A DNA stretch of 64,000 nt from Zea mays (Eukaryota; Streptophyta; Magnoliopsida; Poales; Poaceae): NCBI RefSeq assembly GCF_902167145.1, contig NC_050102.1, forward strand, positions 6,882,850-6,946,849, given 5' to 3'. How positions within the stretch are numbered: the first letter of the stretch is position 1; every line of letters begins with the position of its first letter. A program made the translations under genes and the position numbers. The notes below the pieces were generated by a model, which saw only the letters and a program-made list of their open reading frames with translations, was not told the DNA's origin and did no database searches. This document shows, in pieces, positions 42,105-53,561 of this stretch.

Positions 42105-43135
42105 AGGATTTTAGCCTGGGAAGCCATGTTGTGTGTCCGGACCCCCTGGATGGTGGCTCCAAGTACTAGGACACCTGCCGCAGAGTGGTGGAGTGTGCAG
42201 GCTCACGGTACGGGACCAGGCTGAGCGGCTACACGGTTCCGGACCACCCCAGGAGACAAGTGTCCGTTCTCCAGAGCCGGACCCCCGGGTTGTCGGACCC
42301 ATAGGACTATAGCTCCAAATACTAGGACACCCGTGACAGAGTGGTGGAGTGTGTAGGATATTGGGTACGGAACCAGGCTAACCGGCCACACAGGCTCCGG
42401 ACCACCCCATGGAACGGGCACCCGTTCTTTAGAACCGGTCCCCAGGCTTTTTCATGTTTTTGTAAGGTACTCCTAAGTATTATTTATTAAGCAGTATTTA
42501 ACACTTATCTGTGTATCGCTCGTTCCTGATGTGTGCGACGTTACGTTGTTGACTCCCCCTGGTACCTGGCCCCCCACATGGGATGCAGGCTTAATGTGTC
42601 GAGGTTGGATATCAGCGTGTATGAAAGAGTTGTCAACAACTCTCGGGAGGCAGCCTCGCCGAGACCTGGATCTGTACACAGCTTTAGCTAAGGAGTGTTA
42701 GTAGTAATACACCCATAGGACCCGTCATCTGGCACTAGCCATCCTTTGATACATGCTCAGAACTTGCAGGGTTTAGTCTGGGGGAGCCAAGTTGTGCGTC
42801 CGAACCCCCTGGATGGTGGTTCTAGGTACTAGGACACCCGTCACAGAGTGGTGGAGCATGTAGGCCCACGGTACGGGACCAGGCTGAGCGGCTACACGGC
42901 TCCGGACCACCCCAGGAGACAAGTGTCTCTTCTCTAGTTCCGGACCCCAGGTTGTCGGACCCACCAGACTTATAGCTCCAAATACTAGGGTACCCGTCAC
43001 GGGAGCGGTGGAGTGTGCAGGCTTTCGGGTACGGAACCAGACTAAGCGGCCACACAGGCTCCGGACCACCCCATGGAACGAGCTTCCATTCTTTAGAACC
43101 GGACCCTAGGTTGTCGGGCCCTCCTGCTTTCACAT
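42105..43135. repeat. Duplicated block, each made of two related units of about 160 bp
   Basis: Block one spans about 42105-42445 and block two about 42765-43135, with a 320-bp AT-richer spacer. Each block has two units built on TACTAGG(A/G)(C/T)ACC, GGTACGG(G/A)ACCAG and CTCCGGACCACCCCA. No open frame in it resembles a known protein. It lies in the 3' non-coding half of the element. Confidence 0.85.
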
Positions 43136-43505
43136 AGAGGTCCTAAACTGCAAGCCTGGCTATTCAATTCGGATGTCATTATGCCTGATAGGATGGGAAC
43201 TGATCGGGTGGGTTAGATAAAATACAATCCGGAAACTACAGGGTAAGACCTTGGAGCAGTAGGATAAAACTATCATAGAAGCGCATCTGAGGGGGTAAAT
43301 CCTCCCAGTATAACATGACATGCATGGGTGTAGGCCAACAGGCCGGGTTTATGAGGGCGGACCTCACCGGGCTGGCGTACACGTGTGCGTTACTTAGCTA
43401 AAAAAGGGAGAAAAGTTCGACCCCTCGGACTTGCTCCTATGGATAGAACTTACAGAGATGCTACAGGGGTTAGGAAGGGGTACTCCTTCAGTCGTAGCAG
43501 GATGG

Positions 43506-43796
43506 TCACCCTTGGGTCGGCGTGTTTCCATAACCTTGAAGGGTCCTTACCAGTTGGGGGAGTGTTTGTGGAGCCCTTCTTGGTTTGTTACTTGCTGTAG
43601 GACTAGGTCCCGACCCTGGGTTCCCATCTGCGTTTGACGGAGGAGCCCTCGTCCCTGGCTGTGGCCATCCCTGCATGGTCCCATCTGAGGACTGGACCCG
43701 TGGGGAGTCCAGTAGGGTTTCCGGGGGAAGACAGACTTCGGCCCCGTAGACCGGGGGACACGGGGTCCCTCCGGTGGTCCGTCTAGTCATCGCCAT
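43506..43796 (-). pseudogene. pol: Integrase C-terminal remnant
   Basis: The frame begins TRRTTGGTPCPPVYGAEVCL, which fits the TPFFLVYGAEA segment at the end of gypsy integrase cores (compare Huck-1 near 24310). The rest diverges. It joins almost directly to the end of gag, so a single large deletion removed protease, RT, RNase H and the integrase catalytic core. Confidence 0.72.
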
Positions 43797-45282
43797 CGGA
43801 GTGGGAGTCTCTAGTGAAGACGTCCTTCAGGTCCCCTTCGGGTGACTGATACCCGAGGTCTCGCTCAGCCGCGGCCACCTCACCGTCGTCGACCTTTTCC
43901 TTGCCAGGACGGCGACGAGGTGGGGAGCTGTCCTCGGAAGACTGCTCACGCCGCTCGCTAACGCGTTCGTTTCGCGAGATCAATGATCTCGCGACACTCC
44001 ACGGCGCTGTGGCGACCGTTGGGGTGTACAGGGCACGAGCCGTTGTTACCCCTATGCGGCCGTGGGCATTTGTTGCGATCGCCCCGGCTCCCGGTCGCAG
44101 CTGCGACGACCAGCGCGGTAGACTGCGGCCTCTCGTAGCCGCGGCCCTTCTTTTCTTTTTACCGTCCCGGGGGCAGCACCTGAGCCACCCATCTGGGTAG
44201 CCCCGGTTTGTGGGGCCGAGTGCCATGCACGACCCTCGGCGGCTCTGGCGCACTTGTCAGCCAGAGCGAAGAGCGTGGGGACAGTCTCCACGTCATGTGT
44301 GGCCAGCTTCTCCAACATTTTCTTATCACGTACCCCCTGCCGGAAGGCCGTGATGATGGAGGCATCGGAAATACGAGGTATAGTACCTCGTACCTTGGTG
44401 AAGCGGGAGATAAACGTCCGAAGGGTCTCTCCAGACTCCTGCCTCACTGCGTGTAGGTGGGCCTCCACGCCGTGTTGCTGGTAAGCGCTGGCGAAGTTTG
44501 CAACGAACCGCGGGCAGAGCTCTTCCCAGGTGTAGATTGACCCTGGGGCGAGGTTCATGAGCCAAGTCCGGGCGGGCCCAGACAAGGCGACATGAAAATA
44601 AGTTGCCATCACAGCGGTGTTTCCATCTGCTGCTGTGATGGCAGTGCCGTATACCTGCAGTAATTCTGACGGATTCGATGTACCGTCGTATTTTTTCGGC
44701 AGGTGTGGCCTGAACTTGGGTGGCCATGATGCTGCGCGGAGATGATCCGCGAGAGCGGCGCATCCCACGCCGGCTAGGGGGACACCCGCCTGGAACCGGG
44801 CACCCACTGGGGTTCGTGGTGTTTCCGCAGCGAAATCTTGGTCGAGGTTGCGTTCTTGATGTTTTGTCGGCGCTCACGCGCCCTTTCCAGGGAGACCCGG
44901 GCATCATCTCCCGCACGCCTGCGGTTGAGTTCTGCCCAGAGGTCGTCGGTCTGTGCACCCCTTACGGAGGGCGAGCGCACAGACGTCGTCGCCTCGCGTT
45001 AGCGCCGGGATGACCGAGGCCTAGACCTGGTCGAAGTAGAATGTGCCATGCCGACTAGTCGGTCGACATCATCACGCCATTGCTTCATGGCCCCCGGTGA
45101 GGCTGTGGAGCTAGGGGGTGGCGTAGCAACTCCCTGGCTGCAGACAATGCCGTAGGCGCTGCCCTTGACGGAGTCCGGGACGCTTGTGGAGGCGTGTGCT
45201 GCTGCACGGCGTGTACAGTAGCAGTCCCAGACTCAGGGCGGTCGGGTACTCGCGGCGCAGAGGATGCAACTTCTTGCTCCAT
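43783..45282 (-). pseudogene. gag: Gypsy Gag of the Tat-like derivative, frameshifted
   Basis: A plausible start is MEQEVASSAPRV at 45282, 108 bp inside the 5' LTR. The coding sequence then moves between frames: an ELNRRRAGDDARVSLERARE helix (44980-44774), the Gag core from 44807 (WPPKFRPHLPKKYDGTSNP, LSGPARTWLMNLAPGSIYTW, GETLRTFISRF), a CPVHPNGRHS-type zinc motif near 44020 and an acidic tail (YQSPEGDLKDVF) ending at 43783. At least three frameshifts are needed to join these pieces, so no full Gag can be made. Confidence 0.83.
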
Positions 45283-45374
45283 CGCGAAATCCTCCGAAGT
45301 TTTGGTGCGGTGCTCGATGATTCACACCATCATGCCGAATAAGAACACCGGCAAATACCTAAAGCCTAGTCCCC

Positions 45375-45389
45375 TACCTGGCGCGCCAA
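45375..45389 (-). promoter_or_regulatory. Primer binding site of the Tat-like derivative
   Basis: The minus strand reads TTGGCGCGCCAGGTA, next to the LTR at 45391, identical to the Huck-1 motif at 30336-30351. A shared PBS would let this element be primed and copied alongside Huck. Confidence 0.82.
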
Positions 45390-45390
45390 A

Positions 45391-46442
45391 TGTCGGAGAG
45401 GAAATCTCCGGCCGGTGGCGGAGTGCACCCTCCCTAAATCCTAAGATGAGGAGGGGCCTAAGTGTTTTGCCTGTTATGCGAGATGGGGGATGAACACAAG
45501 AACACGCGAGGGTTTAGAGTGGTTCGGGCCGCCGGAGCGTAACACCCTACTCCACTGTGTGTTGGATTGCTGTGGAAGCTTGAGAGTCTGAGTGAACTTG
45601 TGTTGTAACGTCGCATGCCTCCCCTTTTATAGCTGAAGGGGGCATGCACAAAGGTACTGAGCCCCGACATGTGGGCCCAGGGACAAAATGTATATAGCAC
45701 TTGGAGCTACTAATGTTTGCTGCTCGGGCAATCTTCTCGTGCCCTGACACCCGAGATCTGCGTATCCTCGGCGTGTCGTGGAAGCTTCTTGTATAAGGGA
45801 CGATATTCATAGTGCGCCGCATAGCACGGGCGCATTGTTTGGTAACAGACCTGACGGGCCCGCCGCCTGCAAGGTTACCTTGACGTCGTCTGCCAGCGGA
45901 GTGGACAGGACACATTAAATGCTGAGAGGGCACATCGTCTGTCAGCGTGGTGGCAGGCGGCGTGTCCTCTCCGTAATAAATGCAGAGACTGCGTGACTTT
46001 AGGGGGCCTCACATCAGGCTCCGCCCGTTGGCTTATGTCACGGGCCACAAGCCACGCGACAGCAGCAGGTCTCCGCCTGAGCGGGGAGTGTAAGGCAAAG
46101 CCTGGACACGTGCCAGCGCTGGACCCTTACTCATGCCGGGGTTCCCCTCGTCCCGAGTCCTTGCTGCGGTCTGGACCTTACTTGGAGGAACCTGGGGCCC
46201 GTCGGAGGGACCTGACATACCTTCTTGGGAGTCCCGGACTGTAATCAAAGGTTCGGGTTGTGCGTACAGGGGTCCGGTGTTCCTTCGCGGAGGTCCGGAC
46301 CCGATAATGCACCCTAGGGTTTATTATCTTTCCTTGCCACGTGGTACCCCTGAACCTGCCCATGTGGTGGGGTCGGGGTGCCGTTCTCCATGCGGCGTCT
46401 TTATACTGTAGTAGGGGGTACCCCTGATTCGGGGTACCGACA
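45391..46442 (-). repeat. 5' LTR of the Tat-like derivative
   Basis: It is 1052 bp and matches 39005-40057 with about 4% differences. A TATA motif is at 45621-45633 (plus CCCCTTTTATAGC). Target duplication ATCAA follows at 46443-46447. Confidence 0.93.
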
Positions 46443-46447
46443 ATCAA
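46443..46447. repeat. Target-site duplication ATCAA, right copy
   Basis: It is identical to 39000-39004 and follows the terminal CA at 46441-46442. Confidence 0.93.
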
Positions 46448-46610
46448 TCTTATCTTAAAAGATTCTCTCTTATCTTAATAGATCTATCTTATCTTAAAAG
46501 ATTCTCTCTTACCTTAATAGATTCATCTTATCTCGAAAAGATTCTATCTGATCCTAATAGATCTAACTAAATCTTAAAAGATTCTATCTTATTCTTAGAG
46601 ACTCATCTTG
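46448..46610 (+). repeat. Degenerate tandem repeat of 39-40 bp in the element B leader
   Basis: About four units built from ATCTTATCTTAAAAGATTCT and a variant with CTTAATAGAT. Each unit is itself two halves of about 20 bp. The matching leader of A (near 32400-32460) has only traces, so the array expanded in B. Confidence 0.8.
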
Positions 46611-48014
46611 TCCTAATAAGCATACTTATCCCAACCACTTTGCTTATCTCATAATAGTGTAACAAACATGATCTATCCCATAATAAATTAAGTAGATCTT
46701 ATCTAGTCTAATCTGATTACACCAATTTAATTCTGATCCCAACTAATCTGATCAGATCTAACCTAATGGACCAACATGTTAGATAATACTGGTAAAATAA
46801 GATTGGACCCTACTCTTATAAATATGTTTTAACCTAAATCAGAGTCTTAGTCCAACATGGCCATATACAACTACTTTAACCACCTAATAGTTGCATAACC
46901 CCTCTGTTTAACCGACAGAGATTCTGACCTACCTGCACTATATAATTCATCCTTTCTCAAAGGATTCTAACACATAATAATAATACATATTCTACCCTGG
47001 TACATCTATCTAACTTAAACTAAGTTTAATCCAGTTACATCCCATCTAATCTAGACCCTACCTAATCTAATATGGTCTAATCTATGTTACAAGTATTAAC
47101 TAAACCATATTCTTATGAATGGGTTTTAAAACCTAGAATTGGTGTCTTAAACCAACTCATCTGTAAAACCATGACCTAGCCTATACTATAGGTTGCTCAA
47201 CCCATTTATCTCAAAGGCAAAGTAAAACTCTGTTTAATCTACCTACCTTGTGTACCCGCAATTGTTATCTCAACTTGGATACTGGCATCTAACACCACGA
47301 CCGATGGTCCCTAATTCAGACCCCAAAGTAAGCTCGATTATGCCATAGTACACTCATTCTTTGTCGACACTCACCAAATAGTTAAAACATGATGTACCCT
47401 TGTCTCTATACATCATCTGCTAATGGCATGAAAATTTTAGGTGTATAAAAATTACTAACTGGAAGTCCCACTTAGAAAATATATGAATATATATACTAGA
47501 ACTTCGTAAAGATAAAGTCAGCTTGTTATGCTTAACTAAGTGGTATTCTTAAATGGGATTATAGAATCTAATGTGGTCTAAGCTAATATGACCTAATCCA
47601 ATGTGGTCTGCTTAAACAGATTAGTGGTACTTGGACCCTTCTAACCAGGTGTTAACTTAGCACATTAGATCAACTCAACCATGAGCTAACCCAACCCATA
47701 GAGTCATGATGAATGGTATAATCTATCTATCCCCACCTAATATCAAACAAACTTTTAACCTACATCATGTAGACTATCTCATCTTGACAAAATTCTATCC
47801 TACCTTTGGATATTCACCTTATACGACCAGTTACCCCAGTCTAGACATAAAACAAAGATTAAACCCTACCAAATAATCTTCAGTTCATAATCAATTATTA
47901 GCCTATTCATTCTGCTTACCAAATACTTTTCCTTGCAAAACTATATTCCCATACGCTTCTAGCTCTTACGATCAATACCAGGAAGGGAAGATTATCAGTC
48001 AACAGCAAACAGAA
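46611..48014 (+). other. Element B internal leader, non-coding
   Basis: This is 1.4 kb of AT-rich sequence with many CTAATCTRATC-like words and no open frame of note. The part nearest gag aligns with the pre-gag leader of A (CCAGGAGGGGAGG near 32612, CCAGGAAGGGAAG near 47978). Confidence 0.7.
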
Positions 48015-48240
48015 ATGAATCCTTCAGATCATCCACCGGTTGGAATCGATCAAGTGGTTGCCACCCAAATGATGATAATACAACAAATAGCAAACATGGT
48101 TACCGAATTGCAAAATCAGATAAGACAATAACACAAGGAAATACGTCAGGACCGGCTGGAGATACGTCGAGAAATAAGGCAAGCACAGTTGGAAAGACAA
48201 CAACGCCCACTACCTCCACCACCACCAGCTCTACCCAGCT
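48015..48240 (+). pseudogene. gag: Element B Gag N-terminal remnant
   Basis: It starts MNPSDHPPVGIDQVVATQMM, clearly parallel to MNPPLNPPLFDDVTAAQMR of element A. A TAA follows within the Q-rich segment, and the sequence jumps from the proline stretch (PLPPPPPALP) to the 3' non-coding region. The Gag core, zinc knuckle and all of pol are gone. Confidence 0.78.
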
Positions 48241-48460
48241 ACATAAACATATATAGACATTACTACTATTTGTAAGATCTAAATGTTACTTTAGTTAGTA
48301 AATGGTATGATACTATTTTAGGAGGATTAATAAGGTCTAGTTGACCCCACGTGATTGCTAATAAATTATGCATCATGCTGAGATTTTTTGTTTGTGCATA
48401 TGTGTTGAGACGATATGGTTATACACCCTTTCCTTACAAATCTCGAGGATGAGATTTCTG

Positions 48461-48476
48461 TTAAGGGGGTAGGATT
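48461..48476 (+). promoter_or_regulatory. Polypurine tract of element B
   Basis: TTAAGGGGGTAGGATT directly precedes the second LTR of B. CTCGAGGATGAGATTTC lies just upstream, as in element A. Confidence 0.85.
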
Positions 48477-48956
48477 TGTAAGGCCCAAAATGTGTATAAG
48501 AAAAAATTAATAATGATAATAAAATAAATATATGAAGAAAGGAAATAGTAAATACATATATCTCAAAGTATACCTGAGTGATGAAATTTGAGGAATGAAT
48601 TTTGGAATCCAAGAATTAATCCAGAAAAGAAGTAATAGATTAGATTTCTATTCAACTAAATGATTATGCATATCAATAGATGATGTACCATAAGCATTTA
48701 TTTACATGAATACTTAATTCTAAAGTAACTTTTACTTCTTATCCCACCTTCAGAATATCATTTTCCTAAGGAGGAAGAAAACAATATGGGTGTTTTGCAT
48801 ATTTCAAACATTCATCAAACAAATAAATCAATTAAAATAAATATATATCTATTGCTCCACAATTGATTGTGAGTATGTATTAAGTTTGAATTCTTAAAAT
48901 ATATCCTAAATTAGAATTTGGAATTGAAAATAGGGAAGGAAGAGAGAAAAGACCAT
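48477..48956 (+). repeat. 3' LTR of element B, first 480 bp
   Basis: It opens TGTAAGGCCCAAAATGTG and follows 34550-35030 closely. It is cut by Huck-2 after ACCAT (48952-48956), which should be that insertion's target duplication. Confidence 0.85.
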
Positions 48957-50570
48957 TGTTGGCATTTCGACCCCGGGGGGTCCCTGGACCGACGAGTAAA
49001 TTGTCGCTGCGTGTCCCAGCCCAGATGGGTCGGCGCGAGACGGAACACAAGGGGGGAAAACAGTAAGGGGAAATTGCGGCCTCGTGTTGTCCTGCGCCCA
49101 GGGCGGATGCGCTTGCAGTAGGGGGTTACAAGCGTTCGCGTGGGAGAGAGAGAGAGAGCGTGAGTCTGTGCGTCAGCCCGTTCTCCCGCGCGGCCACCCT
49201 CTCGTACGAGAGCCCTAGACCTTCCTTTTATAGATGTAAGGAGAGGGCCCAGGTGTACAATGGGGGGGTGTAGCAATGTGCTAACGTGTCTAGCAGAGGG
49301 AAGCCAGAGTCCTATGTACATGCCGTCGTGGCTGTCGGAGAGGTGTTGCTGCCCTGTTCATGTGATGTCGTGGCCGTCGGAGGAGCGCTGGAGCCCTGTG
49401 GAAGCACAGCTGTCGGGGCTGTCGGATCCTTGCTGATGTTTCCTTGCTTCCGTAAGGGGCTGAGAACCGCCGTTGTCATGGAGCACGCGGGGTGCCATCA
49501 TTACCTGTTTTACCAGGGCGAGCCAGATGGGACACCAGTCTTGTTCCCCGTAGCCTGAGCTAGCTAGGGGTAGGGTAATGATGGCCCCCCCTGTGACGTG
49601 GTCGGTCCGAGCCCGAGGTCGGGCGAGGCGGTGACTCCTCTGAGGTCGAGGCTGAGTCCGAGCCCTGGGGTCGGGCGAGGTGGAGACCGTCGTCCGAGGT
49701 CGAGGTTGAGTCCGAGCCCTGGGGTCGGGCGAGGCGGAGACCGTCTTCCGGAGTCGAGGTTGAGTCCGAGCCCTGGGGTCGGGCGAGGCGGAGAACGTCT
49801 TCCGGAGTCGAGGTTGAGTCCGAGCCCTGGGGTCGGGCGAGGCGGAGACCGTCTTCCGGAGTCGAGGTTGAGTCCGAGCCCTGGGGTCGGGCGAGGCGGA
49901 GACCGTCGTCCAAGGTCGAGGTGGAGTCTGAGCCCTGGGGTCGGGCAAGGCGGAGACCGTCTTCCGAAGTCGAGGTTGAGTCCGAGCCCTGGGTCGGGCG
50001 AGGCGGAGACCGTCTTCCGGAGTCGAGGTTGAGTCCGAGCCCTGGGGTCGGGCAAGGCGGAGCTTCCTATGGCGCCCGAGGCTGGACTTGGCGGCTGTCA
50101 TCCTCACCCTGTCGGGTGGCACAGCAGTCGGAGCAGCGCAGGCGACACTGTTTTCCTGTCAGGTCAGCTAGTGGAGGGGCGAAGTGACTACGGTCACTTC
50201 GCCTTTGTCGACTGAGGAGCGTGCGCCAGGATAAGGTGTCAGGCGATCCTTGCATTGAATGCTCCTGCGATACGGTCGGTTGGCGTGGCGATCTGGCCAA
50301 GGTTGCTTCTCCGCGAAGCCTGCCCGAGCTGGGCCTTGGGCGAGTCGAAGGTGTGCCCGTCGCTTGAGGGGACCCTCGGGCGAGGCGTGAATCTGCCTGG
50401 GTCGGCTGTTCCTGCCCAAGGCTGGGCTCGGGCGAGGCGAGATCGTGTCCCTTGAGTGGACGGAGCCTTGACCGGAATCGCGCCCATCAGGCCTTTGCAG
50501 CTTTGTGCTGATGGGGGTTACCAGCTGAGATTAGGAGTCTTGGGGGTACCCCTAATTATGGTCCCCGACA
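48957..50570 (-). repeat. 3' LTR of Huck-2
   Basis: It is 1614 bp from TGTTGGCATTTCGACCCC to TGGTCCCCGACA. The first G after the terminal TGT has become T relative to Huck-1 (TGTTGG against TGTCGG). A TATA motif (plus CCTTTTATAG) is at 49224-49233. A minus-strand PPT (GGCTCGGGGGCTAC) adjoins at 50571-50584. Confidence 0.92.
49656..50062. repeat. 54-bp tandem repeat, seven units plus a partial, in Huck-2 LTR
   Basis: Units start GTCCGAGCCCTGGGGTCGGG at 49656, 49710, 49764, 49818, 49872, 49926 and 49980, with a partial from 50033. The first half of the unit equals that of Huck-1; the second half (ACCGTCTTCCGGAGTCGAGG) is different and three bases shorter. Confidence 0.92.
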
Positions 50571-51306
50571 GTAGCCCCCGAGCCTCGAAGGGAGTGTTAG
50601 TACTCGCTTGGAGGCTTTTGTCGCACTTTTTTGCAAGGGGACCGACCTTTCTCGGTTGCATTTCGTTCCGGTGGGTGCGCGCGAGCGCACCCGCCGGGTG
50701 TAGCCCTTGAGGCCTCGGAGGAGTGGTTTGACTCCTTCGAGGTCTTAATGCCTTTCGTGATGCCTCGACCGGTCTGGTTGTTCCCTCATGCGAACTGGCC
50801 GTAGCCCGGGTGCATAGTTAGGTTCCAAGTTCTCGGGCTGGTATGTTGATGCTGTCAACGGTTTGGCCGGAGCCGGGTTTGCGAGAGCAACCCCCGAGCC
50901 TCCGCACAGAGCGAGAGGACGGTCAAGGACCGACTCGGCTTTTATCATACGCCCCTTCGTCGCCTTTCCGCAAGGAGGAGGGGGGGAAAGCGCCATGTTG
51001 CCCTCGGAGGGCGCCGAACATGGTGTCTCCAGTGAGTTGCTAACGGGTGATCCGAGTGGATGCCCGTGCCCCGTTCGATAAGGGTCGGCTAGTGGCCTAG
51101 AGGCGCGCTCCAAAAGTACCTGTAGGTGATTTGCCGGACTCGATCCCATTTGATAGGGTCCGAGGGCTCGATGCCTCCCTCTGATGGGTTTCCGTTACAA
51201 AATCGCTCCTGCTGGTCTCGGAAATGTCCTAGGGTACCTCGGGAGCGTAGCCCGAGCCTCGACCATGTATCAGACGTACCCAAAGTCATTCCTCGCTCTG
51301 CGTGTT

Positions 51307-51456
51307 CTGAGGTGGTTGTCGAACCCTTCGGGGGCCAGCCTACGAACCCCTGATCAGTAGTGGGCTCGGAGCCCGAGTGGCCTGAGGCGGCTGTCGAACC
51401 CTTCCGAAGGGCCAGCCTTCGAACCTCTGATTAGTAGGAGGGCTCGGGGCCCGCTT
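51307..51456. repeat. Tandem repeat of about 75 bp, two units (Huck-2)
   Basis: Units start CTGAGG at 51307 and 51382 and carry CGAACCCTTC and CCAGCC(T/T)(T/A)CGAACC segments. It matches the three-unit array at 20551-20780. Confidence 0.87.
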
Positions 51457-52329
51457 CCTTCGCGGAGAAGGATCCCTTTTGGAGTATCCCCTTTCTCGGT
51501 CCCTGTAACAAGAGAGAGAAAGGGGAAGAGGAAAAGGATACGAAATTGAATGTCGTGGCACACCTTTTTTGACGCGGACATTATGGCGGAGGTGAAGCGT
51601 CGCCCGCTTCGCCTGCCAAAGGTGTCGCCTGCCCTGCCGCAGAGTTAATGCGACGGGACGAGTGGTTCGCGGGGCAGCCGTTGTGCGTGCGCGAGCCATT
51701 CGAGGAACGGAACACGGGCGCGTCATCTTCACGCCGTGGGAGAGAGTTCTCCTGCTGCTCCAGGAGGGGACGTGAGCTTGCAGACGATTTGACTGCTGCT
51801 TCCATCCGCCTGCCGCCGTCATTACTGTCGGCCCACTTTTGGCCATATCGACCGTCGCGCCTTCTCCTGCGGCTGACTGACCTGTGACCAACACGCCTGG
51901 TTGGCACTATTGGGCCATGCGCGGGGTTGCCTCGAGTCGCGGCACCGGTTCCACAGTCGAGAAGGCGCGGTACTGGCGCAAGTGGCGGTGCAGTTTCTCG
52001 CACGTAGTAACCGGCGCGCCGGTTACATGACATGTGGGCCTGGGCCCCATGCTGGACGCGTCGAAGTCGAAGGGGTGCACCCCCTTGGTGTGGTTGCATG
52101 TCGTCTGCATGGCGGTCCGCCCTTTCACCCGCTGGTTTGGGCGAAAGTGGAGGTGTGCTTGTAACCGCTGGGCAGTTACGCGCTCCGCGCGCGGCGGTTT
52201 GGCTTCTTCTGTCCTGGGCCAGCTTGCATGACGCGTGGGACCCAGCCCCCGTGTCGTAGGGGGAGGACTTTGGAGCGTGTTGGTGAAGACTTAGTCCGTG
52301 ACGGCTGAGGACGCAAGTGGGGAGAGTCG

Positions 52330-52341
52330 CCTTTAAAAAGG
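52330..52341 (+). promoter_or_regulatory. TATA-like motif before the antisense ORF (Huck-2)
   Basis: CCTTTAAAAAGG lies 36 bp before the ATG at 52366. Confidence 0.45.
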
Positions 52342-52365
52342 CGGCGACCCCTTTGGATGGCAGCC

Positions 52366-52957
52366 ATGCCTTCGCACTCCCCTCATGCATTGCGTCCTTC
52401 CACCTTCTGAGCCCCCGGATGGGGAGTGCCCGCGTTGCTTTCGTCTTGCTGCCGTTGGAGGAGCGCAACTTTGCGGAAGTTGGTACCTTTCAGCCATCGC
52501 TTGGCTTCAAGGATTTTTATCAGGCAGCCCGGCTGCATCCCCTCGCCGGTGGTCACCCAAGACGGTGACCACCAGTTTGATGGTGGGGAGAAGCAAACCG
52601 GGCTGCAACCTCTGTCCCGCCCTCAGCTTCAAGGATCTTCATCATCCTTGCTGGGGCGGAGGGCGAGCTGAGCCGGAGCTCTACCTCCCGCACGGGCTCG
52701 TGGGCCACCTTCTCCTTCAGCATTCAGGGGAGAAGGCGCTCACCGGCCTAGCGGAAGGGGCGGACTCGACAACGCGGGGCCGAGCGGCCGCAAGCGTCGT
52801 CAGCTCCAGCATGCCTGGTTCGCTGGCTCAGCTGGCTCTGGCACGGCATCCGATGCCACCTCCCACCGCTGGGCGGAGTGCGGCTATCTGCCCGCCGTAC
52901 GGGCGGCCGTTGTGCTGCGCGCACCAGGGGACCGCCCAAGACGTCGCGCGCTGCTAG
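52366..52957 (+). pseudogene. Antisense ORF of Huck-2, frameshifted at its start
   Basis: The ATG at 52366 aligns with the start codons at 21657 and 40817 but runs into a stop after 14 codons. One extra base near codon seven accounts for this. The shared frame is open from 52385 to 52957 (190 residues) and carries PPDGECPRCFRL, VGRSKPGCN and SFKDLHHPCWGGGRAEPE. The C-terminal half keeps similarity to Huck-1, with DVARC against DAARC at the end. An ATG at 52385 could still start it. The function is unknown. Confidence 0.42.
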
Positions 52958-53561
52958 GGCGGCGTTCGTGTTCTTGGGCTGTCCTGCCTTCGCTCCGGCA
53001 CGACGCCTTCGCGCGGAGGTCGGTGCTCGCCCGTCCGGGAGGACTTGAGTGGGGATCTGCCGGTGGGCAGGCGACTACCGTCATCGGTGCTGAGGTGGTG
53101 GCGGCTGAAGAAGTCCTCGTCGCCGACGAGATCGCTGCCACCATCCGCGCTCCGGGCCTCTGGCTCTTTGGCTTTGATAGCTTGTCCTCGCCCCTCGAGT
53201 GGGGACGTGGGCGAGGGCCTCATCGCAGCAGCGTCTGCCCTGAGGTCATCGCTGCTGCTGTTTGGCCGCCCGAAGCGGAGGTCGTTGTCGCTGCTGCCGG
53301 AGTGGGCGGCGGCGAGCCAGCTAGGATTTTGTCGTCCTGCAGGCCCTCCAATGTGGGGGGTTGTTCGTACCTGCGGGGGTGGAACCAGAGTTCCGTTTGT
53401 AATGGCACCTTGAGTGCCGGTGTCTGTTCATTGTGGTTGTTGGGGCCTGAACATCTTGGTATTTTGGGTGTAATACCGTGTTTCTTCCTCATTTCGAGCA
53501 CTAGGACTCGCCTGTCGGCTAGCTGAACCGCTTAACCAAGTGTGAGTTGCCCTGTGCGGAA

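Larger units (their letters stand above)
39005..46442 (-). mobile_element. Tat-like gypsy deletion derivative (7.4 kb)
   Basis: A minus-strand element with 1.05-kb LTRs (39005-40057, 45391-46442), TGTCGG/CCGACA ends and target duplication ATCAA. It has the same PBS motif as Huck-1. In element order: broken gag (45282 to about 43800), a short integrase C-terminal remnant (about 43796-43506), a non-coding region with duplicated blocks (42105-43135) and a conserved antisense ORF (40817-41674). Protease, RT, RNase H and most of integrase are missing. LTR divergence by eye is around 4%, giving something like 1.5 million years. The family is not identified; it is related to Huck but distinct. Confidence 0.88.
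34550..48956 (+). mobile_element. Gypsy element B (same family as A), interrupted, right end lost
   Basis: LTR B (34550-38444), PBS (38449-38460), an internal region without pol (38445-48476, split by the insertion at 39005-46442), a PPT and the start of a second LTR (48477-48956). The second LTR is cut by Huck-2, so its remainder lies right of the window. The bases ACAGA (34545-34549) should reappear there as its target duplication. LTR starts match closely (34552-35030 against 48479-48956), supporting one element and not two solo pieces. Confidence 0.8.
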
